Assembly: GCA_016188705.1 (NCBI GenBank)
Contig: JACPHH010000028.1
Coordinates: 1-64,000, forward strand
Direction: 5' to 3'
DNA length: 64,000 bases
Source: Candidatus Peregrinibacteria bacterium
GTDB taxonomy: Bacteria > Patescibacteriota > Gracilibacteria > UBA1369 > JACRIC01
In this document: positions 35,615-45,200 of the stretch, one piece after another
Numbering within the stretch: the first letter of the stretch is position 1
Layout: each line of letters opens with the position of its first letter
The notes under the pieces: model-generated
Database searches by the model: none
What the model was told of the DNA's origin: nothing
What the model saw: the letters and a program-made list of their open reading frames with translations, nothing else
Position numbers and translations under genes: made by a program

Positions 35615-36805
35615 TTATTCGCATAAGTGTCTTGATGTAATCTCATCCGAAGTAGTACAAGCGATAATACCAGATGCGGGTTGACTTTGATGCGAAAATT
35701 GGTAGGTAAAAGGTATAATTTGTAAGCCTGATTTTCCTAGTCGTGTATGAGGAGTATTCAATTTTACTTCTAGTCTTGAGTCATCTTTAAAAAGATCTGA
35801 CATATTAGAAGGCAATTCCAAATTGTTTACGCCTCCCAGTAAACGTAAAACGGTACTCTCTGCAGAGTCTAATCTGATATGAGATAAAGCAATTGTCAGT
35901 ATTTCAACCAGTGTTGAAAGGCTAACTGGTGACGATTGTGCAAAAGTATCAAAACATCCCTCTGCGGTTGGAGGATGTAAAGCGAAACTATAAACATCGC
36001 TTGATGGCCGTTGACAACAGTTTGGACAATTACAAAGAGTATTGTGCGCAAAAGGATTTCTATGAGTCGTATTTGTAATAGCGTTATTATTTAGGCGCCC
36101 TACAACTCGAATTATTCTGCCTTGGTTTGTAACAAATTCACCGTCTAATGCGATATCTTGTGCATTTGGAATAGGATGTTGGGTTCCAAGTCGATTCTTA
36201 ACAATGTTTCGTGTTTTCTTAAAAAGGCTCGGTGCTTTATTATCATGAGATGAAGCTGATAATGTTAAATTACTCTGTAGTGGCTTGCGCCATGTAAAAC
36301 GTCGCATGAGATGAATAGCTTCTGAGGGTTGTAAAAGATGACGAATCAATTCTGTTACTGCCAATAATGAATCAGATCCATGTACAAAAGAGTTACTCCA
36401 TGGCGTGTAAAATAATGCCGTATTACAGCTCGCAGATGTTTGACCATCTGTTATTACATCGCATACAAGGCTTGGAATATTCTCCCATACATCATCATGA
36501 CATGGTTTGCTGGTAGAATCAGGCATGTTGGCATCGCAAAAACATAAATCCGTATTAGCTCTTATAGGAACACTAATTTGTCTAAAAATTGCATCTATTT
36601 CTTCTTGTACAAGTTGATGGATTCTTCGTATTTCTGCTAAATCGTTAGCGTCTTTTAAGAATCCTTTTGAGTCTAAATTTTCTAATTGTTCTAATAATTT
36701 ATGCGTGCGTTCTCGAAATCCACGACAATTCTCCAAAATTAAAGGAGCAAAAGCTGGCGACATAAATATTGGCAGATCGACATGAAAAGATGAAGGTAAT
36801 AGCAT
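35615..36805 (-). CDS. Unrecognised Cys-containing protein of the ATP-grasp island
   Basis: No family is recognised for these 396 residues. A helical N-terminal part (about 25-90) is followed by Cys clusters: CFCDAN, CHDD, CNTALF, and especially NTLCNCPNCCQRPSSD (about 255), a possible metal-binding knuckle. No signal peptide or membrane helix is seen. Style and codon use match the 32635-33750 gene. It could be a partner or substrate-modifying protein of the ATP-grasp enzyme, but this is inferred only from location. Confidence 0.65.
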   Translation of the reverse strand: MLLPSSFHVDLPIFMSPAFAPLILENCRGFRERTHKLLEQLENLDSKGFLKDANDLAEIRRIHQLVQEEIDAIFRQISVPIRANTDLCFCDANMPDSTSKPCHDDVWENIPSLVCDVITDGQTSASCNTALFYTPWSNSFVHGSDSLLAVTELIRHLLQPSEAIHLMRRFTWRKPLQSNLTLSASSHDNKAPSLFKKTRNIVKNRLGTQHPIPNAQDIALDGEFVTNQGRIIRVVGRLNNNAITNTTHRNPFAHNTLCNCPNCCQRPSSDVYSFALHPPTAEGCFDTFAQSSPVSLSTLVEILTIALSHIRLDSAESTVLRLLGGVNNLELPSNMSDLFKDDSRLEVKLNTPHTRLGKSGLQIIPFTYQFSHQSQPASGIIACTTSDEITSRHLCE

Positions 36806-36953
36806 TTGATTATTAGAAAAATTCTAAGAATTTACTAAACGGTATTTTAAACAAAAAGTCAAGAAATAGATTTTTTGGCTTATAAATAAGCAAGATTTGA
36901 TATTTCTTTAAAAAGAGAGTATTAAGAAAAACATAATATTTCATTTAAATTTT

Positions 36954-37604
36954 ATGAAAAAATATTTTTTTATTACCATTTTGGCTATCACTCTGACGAC
37001 AACAGGCGTAGCAATGGCCAGTACAGGCGAGACGCCAATAGACGTCATTATGAAACTCCTACGTTTTCTAAGAACGGATGTTGAGCAATTGCAAACAAAA
37101 ACCGAAGAAATACAAAATCAGGTGAGTGGCATAAAATCAGATAAGAATTTGAAAGTAGTTGATGCTGAAGGAAAAGAGGTGGGATTTTTGATTGATTCTT
37201 CCTTGGGGCCTGACACATCAGGCTGGATGTATCGTGTTTATGATACAAATATCAATAAAGTTTATGATATAGTTGATAGTATAGAAAAAATGGAAATAAG
37301 CACGTCATGGTATCTGACAAATCAATGGTTTGAAAGCGAAGATTGTACTGGAACGCCCTTAACAGGATTCAATACCTATGTTCTTCCAAATCCCAATGTG
37401 TTTGGACAAGATTCAGTAAATCATAAATATTACACAACTTCAGAATACGAAGAAGGAGAACTAAATAGCCGACTCACCTACCCTGATGGACAAAGGGATT
37501 GTGTAAAAATGAAAGAACCGAGCCAGCAAGGTGCAGATTATTATAAGCTCGAAGAATTTTCCTTCCCTGAATATACTTTACCTTTGAAAATTGAAGTAAG
37601 ATAA
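36954..37604 (+). CDS. Secreted protein of unknown function
   Basis: The 216-residue product has a classical signal peptide (MKKYFFITILAITLTTTGVA, cleavage probably after AMA-S near 22). A short coiled coil follows (about 35-62, LRTDVEQLQTKTEEIQNQV), then a beta-rich domain with two Cys residues (ESEDCTG, RDCVKM) that could form a disulfide. It ends before a toxin-antitoxin module. No family is recognised. Confidence 0.7.
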   Translation: MKKYFFITILAITLTTTGVAMASTGETPIDVIMKLLRFLRTDVEQLQTKTEEIQNQVSGIKSDKNLKVVDAEGKEVGFLIDSSLGPDTSGWMYRVYDTNINKVYDIVDSIEKMEISTSWYLTNQWFESEDCTGTPLTGFNTYVLPNPNVFGQDSVNHKYYTTSEYEEGELNSRLTYPDGQRDCVKMKEPSQQGADYYKLEEFSFPEYTLPLKIEVR

Positions 37605-37680
37605 TTTTTTAAAACGCATTGACTCTGAAAAGCAAAAGGCATACAATAGTACTGGAAAGTAATACTAAGTAAACCACTCC

Positions 37681-37935
37681 ATGCCAACCATTTCTTTCAA
37701 AGCAGACGATAATTTTAAAAACAAGCTCGAACTTTTAGCCCAAAAAAAAGGGATAAATACGTCCGCCTACATTAAACTCCTGTTAACGAAAGAATTAAAA
37801 ATCGAACTCGTTGAAATCACTGAAAATGGCCTCACTGTGGCCGAAGAGCTTGAAATTCTCGCTTCTGATAAAAACGATAAAATCTTTGGCCCATTTACAA
37901 CTGCAAAATCAACAATAAAAGCTTTGAAAAAATAA
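37681..37935 (+). CDS. Ribbon-helix-helix antitoxin (RelB/DinJ-like)
   Basis: The first 45 residues (ISFKADDNFKNKLELLAQKK, then GINTSAYIKLLL) form a ribbon-helix-helix DNA-binding unit: beta strand, two helices and the G-x-N/T-S turn. The acidic C-terminal part would wrap the toxin. It precedes a YafQ-like toxin gene by 17 bases to the chosen ATG. Together they form a type II module that usually represses its own promoter. Confidence 0.8.
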   Translation: MPTISFKADDNFKNKLELLAQKKGINTSAYIKLLLTKELKIELVEITENGLTVAEELEILASDKNDKIFGPFTTAKSTIKALKK

Positions 37936-37952
37936 GGAAACCTTTGCAAAAT

Positions 37953-38213
37953 ATGCGAATTATTTTCACCGATGGATTTAAAAAAAAGTACAAACTCTTG
38001 CAACCAAAAATCCAAAAACAATTTGAAAAACGACTCGGACTTTTTATAAAAAATCAAAATCATCCGCTCCTGAAAGTCCATCCATTGAAAGGAAATCTCG
38101 TAGGATGCAGAGCTTTTTCCGTTACCGGCGATTTTCGCGTCATCTATCGTCTTCTCGATCAAAACAGTGCAAAATTGATCGATATCGGCACTCATTGTCA
38201 GGTTTATAAATAA
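37953..38213 (+). CDS. RelE/YafQ-type toxin (mRNA interferase-like)
   Basis: The 86-residue protein shows the RelE-fold features: RIIFTDGFKKKYKLL, helix pair with FIKNQNHPLLKVHPLKGNL, strands AFSVTGDFRVIYRL and the ending IDIGTHCQVYK. YafQ family toxins cut mRNA on the ribosome. ATG 37953 is preferred over an upstream TTG at 37944; AAGGAAAC lies about 11 bases upstream. The catalytic His of the GTHxxVY end is present. Confidence 0.85.
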   Translation: MRIIFTDGFKKKYKLLQPKIQKQFEKRLGLFIKNQNHPLLKVHPLKGNLVGCRAFSVTGDFRVIYRLLDQNSAKLIDIGTHCQVYK

Positions 38214-38337
38214 GCAGACAAAGTCAAAAAGCTTAAGGAACCTCTAAAAAGTTTGCAAAAGCATCGTATCTCAAACTAAACCTTTCGTTCAAATGGCTTC
38301 AAGGTTATAGTAAATACGTTCATCCATTTTGAATAAT

Positions 38338-39180
38338 ATGAAAAATATTATAGTTCCTAAGCCTAAAAGCGACAGTTTAATTCATCAATTAGAGGTTTTT
38401 TATAAAACTTTCAAAAATATTGCTGCTGACGAAAATGTGATATTTGATTTGTCGGAAATAAATTGGATTCATCCGCTAATCATTCTGCCGATTGCTTCTC
38501 ATATTTATGCTACCAATAGTGATTATCAGACTCGTTCAAATAATGTTATTAATCGCTATTTAAGCATTATTCATTTCCCGAAAGGGGTGAATACTTTTGA
38601 AAGTTGTCAGAAATTAAAAAGTTTTATTCCAATAACCCTGATTAAAGAAAATAATCCGATCGAAAGAGATAAAATTATCGATTGTTTTTTAAATTTAATT
38701 TACAGAACAACTAATAATATTCCAAAAGTAAACAAAAGCGCCATTTTTTACCCTATAACTGAATTGGTTACGAATATTGCCGAACATAGTAAAAAAGATT
38801 ACGGTTTTATTTTTGGACAAATTTACAGTAAAAAGAAACATTTGGATATTTGCATTTTAGACAAAGGAAGAGGTTTGGTGCAATCTTATAAACAAGAAAA
38901 AAATATCAATCTTACAGATAAAGAAGCAATCGAAAAAGCACTATCCGGAGATTCAACCAAAAGCCTAGATCGAGGATACGGCATCAGGACATCAAAAAAG
39001 ACCGTCTGTGAAGGATTTAATGGTGACTTTTCAATAATTTCAGGAGAAGAATGTTTTATTGCCAATAAAACAAAAAATCAAATTTTTACTTTACCAGGCT
39101 TTTATTGGCAAGGAGTGATTATGGCTTATAGAATTCCTTGCCCTGAAAGAGCAGTTGATATTTATCAATATTTAGAATAA
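38338..39180 (+). CDS. GHKL-type ATPase with N-terminal STAS-like part
   Basis: The C-terminal half has the histidine-kinase-type ATP site: N-box ITELVTNIAEHS (about 143), G1 DKGRGL, and G2 GYGIRTSKK. The N-terminal 100 residues contain VIFDLSEINWIHPLIILPIA, which resembles a STAS-like strand-helix unit. There is no phospho-acceptor domain, so it may act like an anti-sigma kinase (SpoIIAB/RsbW type) on a STAS partner. A separate STAS-like gene follows 27 bases later. ATG 38338 is preferred over TTG 38329. Confidence 0.75.
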   Translation: MKNIIVPKPKSDSLIHQLEVFYKTFKNIAADENVIFDLSEINWIHPLIILPIASHIYATNSDYQTRSNNVINRYLSIIHFPKGVNTFESCQKLKSFIPITLIKENNPIERDKIIDCFLNLIYRTTNNIPKVNKSAIFYPITELVTNIAEHSKKDYGFIFGQIYSKKKHLDICILDKGRGLVQSYKQEKNINLTDKEAIEKALSGDSTKSLDRGYGIRTSKKTVCEGFNGDFSIISGEECFIANKTKNQIFTLPGFYWQGVIMAYRIPCPERAVDIYQYLE

Positions 39181-39207
39181 ATTACAATGCCTTAACCTAA
39201 AATATTT

Positions 39208-39522
39208 ATGATAATAAAATTAATTAATATTTTCTCCACGACTACGATTTCCTCAAGAGAATCAGTAAAAGAATTAATAAAAAAACTGAAGAAAGATGAT
39301 GAAATTATTTTAGATTTTAGTAAAATCGAATTTATTTCTCGTTCCGTCGCTCATGAATTATTAAAGTTAAAAGAAAAGCATTCTAACATGCGCTTCTCTA
39401 ATATGGCCGAAGAGGTGTCGAAGATGGTCAGATTGGTAGCCGCAAATATTGCTTACCCTCAAAAAAACACAGAAGAGTTTAAACCTAAAAAAACCACGTT
39501 ATCTTCTGTGTTAAGACGTTAA
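39208..39522 (+). CDS. STAS-like DUF4325 protein
   Basis: The 104 residues carry the DUF4325 pattern: DDEIILDFSKIEFISRSVAHELLKL, equivalent to the STAS phospho-acceptor region (Ser in ISRS), then a helix and a Lys-rich tail. DUF4325 genes are often coupled to GHKL ATPases. Here the gene lies directly after one, suggesting a kinase/antagonist-like switch. The target is not visible. Confidence 0.75.
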   Translation: MIIKLINIFSTTTISSRESVKELIKKLKKDDEIILDFSKIEFISRSVAHELLKLKEKHSNMRFSNMAEEVSKMVRLVAANIAYPQKNTEEFKPKKTTLSSVLRR

Positions 39523-39546
39523 ACATCGCACATAATACATTCTAAC

Positions 39547-39714
39547 ATGGAGGTGATCGCCATCGCTCAGTCGCTGAATTTTACGGTGAGCGAAGTGCCC
39601 GTAAGCTGGTACAATTCATCTGAAAGTCGATTGCGTCCCATAAGAGATAGTTTAAGGACATTTATGGAGCTTATATATATTAAATTGAATATCTGGAGCG
39701 GAAGGTACCGATAG
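39547..39714 (+). pseudogene. C-terminal remnant of a family 2 glycosyltransferase
   Basis: The 55-codon frame (MEVIAIAQSLNFTVSEVPVS, WYNSSESRLRPIRDSLRTFM, ELIYIKLNI) matches the end of dolichyl-phosphate-mannose-synthase-like GT2 enzymes: '.E...la...g..i.EvPV.W....S..r...d'. The catalytic N-terminal 200 residues are absent, so it is a decayed gene. It is cut off on the left by the end of the DUF4325 gene region and on the right by the toxin-antitoxin promoter, marking a past rearrangement. Confidence 0.75.
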
Positions 39715-39734
39715 TATGAATTTTAAAATAATAC

Positions 39735-39778
39735 TTGTATTTTTTGTACAATTTGTTATAATTAGACTGTTTGTACAA
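39735..39778 (+). promoter_or_regulatory. Promoter with two TTGTACAA operator palindromes
   Basis: A -35 TTGTAT (39735-39740), 16-base spacer and -10 TATAAT (39757-39762) precede the antitoxin gene. The palindrome TTGTACAA occurs twice (39744-39751 between the boxes, and 39771-39778 near the start site), each followed by an AT-rich tail. Spacing is 27 bases, so the two sites could bind the antitoxin or its complex with toxin for autorepression. Confidence 0.65.
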
Positions 39779-39794
39779 TTATTATAATTTTTTT

Positions 39795-40040
39795 ATGCTC
39801 TATTATAATACTTCAGAAGCCAGAAAGCAGTTAAATGACATTATAAACAGAGTAAAATATCAAAAAGTAATTATTTCCATCGGGCGGCGAGGAAAAGCAG
39901 AAGTGCTGATTATACCTAAAATTGATACTGATGAATCGTTGCCTATATCTGAAATAAATACTGCTTCCCAAAGCTTTGATTTTTTAGCAGAAGAACCTGA
40001 AATGTATTCAGTAAATGATCTAAAAAAACGTTATGTATAA
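39795..40040 (+). CDS. Phd/YefM-like antitoxin
   Basis: The protein begins MLYYNTSEARKQLNDIINRV, then a strand turn IISIGRRGKAEVLIIP, as in the DNA-binding half of Phd/YefM antitoxins ('s...ar..l..ll..v...'...'i...g..vavl'). The acidic end EPEMYSVNDLKKRYV would contact the toxin. It overlaps the MazF-like gene by 8 bases. ATG 39795 is used because the frame upstream lies over the operator. Confidence 0.75.
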   Translation: MLYYNTSEARKQLNDIINRVKYQKVIISIGRRGKAEVLIIPKIDTDESLPISEINTASQSFDFLAEEPEMYSVNDLKKRYV

Positions 40041-40386
40041 ATTTGGAACACTTGTTCTTGTGCCATTCCCTTTTACGGACCTGACGTCGGCGAAATTGAG
40101 ACCTGCGTTGATTGTATCGAAAACAAACCAACAGAGCGAAGATATCATGGTAGTTTTTATTACCACTAAAGCGCGTAAAAAACTCCAGAGTGGTCATTTT
40201 CTTTTAAAAAATATCGATCCATGCTTTGAACAAACCGGCCTGAAAGTAAGTTCTTTGTTTCGTTTCGATAAAATAGCAACGATCAATAAAAAACTTATTC
40301 TTGGAGAGTTGGGAACGGTTCATAAAACAACACTGAGTAAAATGCGATCACATTTTTTCTCTGTTTTTGGCTTTGAACATGCTTGA
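40033..40386 (+). CDS. MazF/PemK-type toxin
   Basis: The 117-residue protein shows the PemK/MazF SH3-like barrel: FGTLVLVPFPFTDLTSAKLRPALIVS with the conserved Phe-Pro-Phe-T-D and K-x-RPALI, and VSSLFRFDKIATINKKLILGELG. Toxins of this family cut RNA at short sequences. Pairing with a Phd-like, instead of MazE-like, antitoxin is less common but known. Translation is coupled through an 8-base overlap. Confidence 0.88.
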   Translation: MYKFGTLVLVPFPFTDLTSAKLRPALIVSKTNQQSEDIMVVFITTKARKKLQSGHFLLKNIDPCFEQTGLKVSSLFRFDKIATINKKLILGELGTVHKTTLSKMRSHFFSVFGFEHA

Positions 40387-40439
40387 AATTCAGGAGTAAA
40401 AAAATCCACACGGACACTCGCCTTAAAAATTGTATAAAA

Positions 40440-42155
40440 TTACGTCGTAATGGCTCCCTTGCTTGCCGAGCCGACACAGTCGTAGTATTTGGCGAGTACT
40501 CCGCGCTTGTATTTTTTTTCGGGCATTTTCAATTTTTCTCGTCGCTGCTTTAAGGCGCCTTCGGAAACATGCAAAGTGATGGTATTTTCAAAAGGACGAA
40601 TTTCAATCAAATCCCCTTCTTCCACTAAAGCAATCGTTCCTCCGACTTGAGCTTCCGGAGCCACGTGCCCAACCATAATTCCATGAGTCCCTCCTGAAAA
40701 ACGACCATCGGTAATAAGTCCAACATTTTTTCCTAAATCAGCTCCAACGAGCGCGGAAGTAACGGAAAGCATTTCTCGCATACCCGGTCCTCCTTTCGGC
40801 CCTTCGTAGCGAATCACCATAATATCACCCTTTTGAATTTTTCCATCCAAAATCGCATCCAAAGCGTCTTCTTCGCGCTCAAAAACTCGCGCCGGTCCTG
40901 TAATACATTTAATTTCTTTCCCGCTTAATTTCATCACGCAACCTTCCGAAGCGAGATTGCCACGGAGAATTCTTAGATGATGACCAGCCTTGGAAAGCGG
41001 CTTTGAGATAGGAAAAAACACTTTTTGATTAGTCGGAATCTGGCCAGCGTCGATAAGATTTTCTCGTACCGTTTTACCAGTCACTGTCACGCAGTCGCCA
41101 TGAATAAAACCAGCATCCATAAGCTCTTTCATGACCATTGGAATACCGCCGATACGATCAAGATCAAGCATCACGTAATCACCAAATGGTTTCATGTTGG
41201 CCAAAAGTGGGACTTTTTCGGAAATTTTTTGAAAATCCGTTAATGTGAAATCAATATTCGCCTCGTGAGCCACGGCGAGAAGGTGAAGCACCGCGTTTGT
41301 TGAGCCGCCAAGCGCCATAACAACGGAAACAGCATTCAAAAAAGCGTCGCGAGTCATAATATTTCGTGGCGAAATACGCTGTCGAATAAGCTCCAAAATC
41401 GCCAACGATGCCCGTTCTACTTCTTCAAGTTTTTGAGGACTTAAACGGTTATTATGATCGACGGCCTGTGTGGAAGCCGTCCTTGGAAGGCTTATCCCAA
41501 GCGCTTCAAAAGCTGAAGACATTGTATTGGCGGTATACATTCCTCCGCAAGCTCCACTTCCCGGGCACGAATGGCATTCAATGTGGTGAAAATCTTTCTG
41601 ATTCATTTCTCCGCGAGAATATGCCCCGATAGCCTCAAAAGTACTCACGATCGTAAGGTCTCTATTTTTATAACGACCTGGCAAAATCGTTCCTCCATAA
41701 ATAAAAATACTCGGAACATTGGTCCGCGCGAGTGGCATTACCGCTCCGGGGATGCTTTTATCGCAGCCACCAAGCGTAATTGCTCCGTCGCAATAGTACG
41801 CGTCAATCATCATTTCAATGCCGTCTGCGATGAGATCGCGGCTTACGAGTGAATATTTCATCCCCGCGGTTCCCATCGTTATGCCGTCACTCACAATGGG
41901 CGTTCCAAAAATAAGAGGCATGCTCCCCTTTTCCATAAGCTGGGTTTTGAGCCGATGTCCAAGTTTTTCAAGGTGGTTATTGCAGGGAGTCGCATTCGTA
42001 TAAGGGCTTGCTACGGCGATAAGTGGTTTATCAAAATCAGCTTCTTTTGTAAAATCTACAGCCCGTAACATAGCTCGAGCCGCGGCACGTTTGATCCAAT
42101 TTTTCTGTCCGCGCATTCCCGTCAGTTCTCCGCTGCGTATTTTAAGAGTTTCCAT
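40440..42155 (-). CDS. ilvD: Dihydroxy-acid dehydratase
   Basis: IlvD converts dihydroxy-acids to 2-oxo-acids in valine, leucine and isoleucine synthesis and needs an Fe-S cluster. The 571-residue length is normal. Visible cluster and active-site motifs are [16 protein letters not shown] and [15 protein letters not shown]; the ending has [21 protein letters not shown]. No other branched-chain gene (ilvB, ilvC, ilvE) is in the window, so whether it serves a pathway or a lone step cannot be told. Confidence 0.97.
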   Translation of the reverse strand: METLKIRSGELTGMRGQKNWIKRAAARAMLRAVDFTKEADFDKPLIAVASPYTNATPCNNHLEKLGHRLKTQLMEKGSMPLIFGTPIVSDGITMGTAGMKYSLVSRDLIADGIEMMIDAYYCDGAITLGGCDKSIPGAVMPLARTNVPSIFIYGGTILPGRYKNRDLTIVSTFEAIGAYSRGEMNQKDFHHIECHSCPGSGACGGMYTANTMSSAFEALGISLPRTASTQAVDHNNRLSPQKLEEVERASLAILELIRQRISPRNIMTRDAFLNAVSVVMALGGSTNAVLHLLAVAHEANIDFTLTDFQKISEKVPLLANMKPFGDYVMLDLDRIGGIPMVMKELMDAGFIHGDCVTVTGKTVRENLIDAGQIPTNQKVFFPISKPLSKAGHHLRILRGNLASEGCVMKLSGKEIKCITGPARVFEREEDALDAILDGKIQKGDIMVIRYEGPKGGPGMREMLSVTSALVGADLGKNVGLITDGRFSGGTHGIMVGHVAPEAQVGGTIALVEEGDLIEIRPFENTITLHVSEGALKQRREKLKMPEKKYKRGVLAKYYDCVGSASKGAITT

Positions 42156-42291
42156 GCGTAAGGGTATCGATACGGAAGCATTTTATCAGATTAACGGATG
42201 AAATACTACAGGAACCTCGAAGCCTTTAAAAAATGTTTTTTTGCCATAAACGCTTTATTCATCATAGAAGCATGAAATTGCTGACAGAAAA

Positions 42292-45200
42292 TCATTTTTT
42301 TATCGCGCGCAACCTGAGTTTTGGCTTACTTCTCTGGCGCATTATTGTGGCAATTGCAAGAGTTGCGGTAAGAACAATTGTAAATGGCACAATCCAACGT
42401 GGAGAAAAAAGCGCGGACGGTTCTTGAATGGTAAATTCAATTTTAATATCCGGACTTCGAACATTATCCTTGGAGCGAATGGCATAGGCCCAAATAGTAT
42501 GATCACCTTGCTCAAGTTCTTGCGGAGAAATATTAGAAAATGTGCCTTCGAGCGAGTCTGCGATCAGGGATGAAGAGAAAATGGCGCTTTTCCAATGAAG
42601 CACGACAACGCTGTTATAATCAGCCACTCCCATGAGATAGGGTCGAAGATCATTGATTGTCAAATGACGGCCGGAAATAATTTGTTTGCCGGAAAGACGC
42701 GTGAGCTTCGGAGCAGTGATATCAAGAGTGGTATTAATGATAAACGATATTTCTTTACTCGTGACCTGAGAAGAATCGCTATAACGTGCTATAATACGAT
42801 ACTCGCCATCAAGAAGTCCGTTGACTATTTCAAAAAGAAATTTTCCCTTATTCGTGACTTGATACGTTCCAAGGTCAAAAATCTGACCTTCTTCATTTTT
42901 TAATTGTATTGACACTGTGCTGTTCGGCTCGGCAACGCCTTGAATTACAGGTGTATTATCGGCAATAATGTCGCCATTGCGAAGATTTGTGAAATAAGGA
43001 ATCATAGAGACAGGAGGAGTTATATCAAGTTCGCCTTCGGAAGATGTATTTTCAGTTGACTGACCTTCAGTTTGAACAATTTTTGGCAAACTTTTTATAT
43101 TTTTCGGGTCAGTGTTGTAATCGAGAAATTCTTCACTGTCTTGATATCCATCGTTATCGGTATCGATTTTATTTTGATCCGTTCCAATGAGACATTCGGA
43201 CCTGTCGCTCAAGCCATCCTTGTCCGCGTCAGTTGTTCCGCTGTACAAATCACACTTGTTCTCTGGACTTCCTCCACCAACAGCCTGAACAATGGTCTCT
43301 ATTCCCACAGAAGATACGACCATTTCTTCGGTTTGAGGGCTATTTTCACCAGCTCCAGTGGATTGAGTATTTTCCTGTTCCACAACATTTTTTTCTTCAT
43401 TTATGCCTGAAGTTTCTTCAGCAGAGCTTGTTTCACTCGAGGGAATGAGTATTTGATTTTCATTAGTTTCCGAAGTTGTGGAAGAGCCGGAAGTTGTTTG
43501 AGAATCGGATGATGAAGCGGGAGCTCCTCCGCCGGTACTTTCCGGAGAGGGAGAAGTTTCTTGTGAAGGAGTAGAAGTCTCCTCTGAAGGTTGAGAGGAT
43601 TCCTGTGGAGTTTCCTGCTGAGTTGGAGTAGTTTCAGTTGTTGAGGGATTTTCATCCGAATTTTCTTCGCTGCCTTCAACGACTTCTTCGCTGCAAATAT
43701 TAGAGCATCCATCTTCACTTTCCGTGTTACCGTCGTCACAAGTTTCCGTCGAATCTATAATGCCATTTCCGCATGAAGGATTATAATTTAAAATAATATG
43801 AATCCAAGGCTTATCGAGAGTAACAGCCTCATCCACTGAAAAGTCGATATTTTTATAGTAATGATTGGAAAAATAATCGCTCGACGCAATAAGAATAAAG
43901 TCTTCATTGATTGCCCAATCAACATTATCTATTTTTTCACGAATATTATTGAGAACATCCGGAAGCAAAGCATTTTTTATGCGAATACTGACAACCTCGT
44001 CGGCAATATCAGCATTCACTTTAATATCAATGTTTGTCGCGTTTTTTAAAAACTCTACTATCTTAGCCAAGGGCTCATAAGTGAAACGCGCTTCTTTAAT
44101 ATTGATGGTATCGAGATTTCGATAAATTTTTTGAGCCGCTTCAAGTTTTTTTGGAGAAAAAGAAGTTGAAGCTTCTCGCGCTGGCTCTTCTTCGGAAACA
44201 ATGACATCTTGAAATTTTTTAATGTCAAAAGTTTGAGATGGCCATTCTGTGACTTGAGAAGAAGTTGATGTATTTTCCGTCATTTTTTCAGTCGTTGACT
44301 TCTTAGTTGTTGCCGTTTCCTGAGTCGTTATTTCCGGCGAAGAAGTTGTTTTTGGGGCAGTTGTTACTTCGATCGAAGGAGTTAATTCGGGTGTCGTCGT
44401 TATTGCCGATGGAGTTACGTCCGATGAGGAAGTTGATTCGGGAGAGGTTGTATCAGAAGATTGAGGATTTTTGATCGTTACTTTTTGATCAGGAGTATCA
44501 ATAGCAGGCGTTTCAACGGAAGAAGAAGTTCCACTGCTGTTACTTCCGCCGCCACCTCCTCCTCCGTAGGTAGTTTGTTCAGTGCTGCTGACGGTAAATG
44601 ACCATGAGGTGGAAAGTCGATTCGCTGTAGTGACAGTATCGTCAACCACCAAAGTAGCAGTGTGAGTTCCTACTGACATGGAGCCTGGCGGATCGTAACT
44701 TACATCATATATAGTTGGAACTGTAATCGCCGTGATTGTCGGAGTGACCGCCAAACCATCAAATTGCATTGAAATCGAGCTTGTATTAATGCCTGTGCCA
44801 GCGTCAGTAAGCCGAAACGTGACAACAGCAGTTGAAGAAACGCTTGTTGCATTTATCGCGGGAGATTGTGAGCTTATCACGGGAGGGCTGCTATCGGGAT
44901 TTATGACTGTAAATGACCATGAGCTCGAAGCGGTATTTGGAGTAGACCACAAATCTTGCGCCCCTACCACCACGGTTATCAATGAATTAGCGGCAAAATT
45001 GGACGAAGGATCATAAGTCACATCGTAAATATTTGGGGCGGAAACAGCAGTGACGGTTGGTGTCACCGATACCCCTCCAACAGTGAGGCTAATCTGGCTC
45101 GTATCTAGCCCTGAATCAGCATCCGTCAGTCGGAAACTGATATTCGCATTTTGAGCGACATTCGTGGCTCCGCTGGCAGGAGACTGATTACTGATGCTGG

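Noticed and set aside
35442-35684. 80-codon plus-strand frame
   Set aside because: It overlaps the end of the 35615-36805 gene, has no family-like pattern and no start signals.
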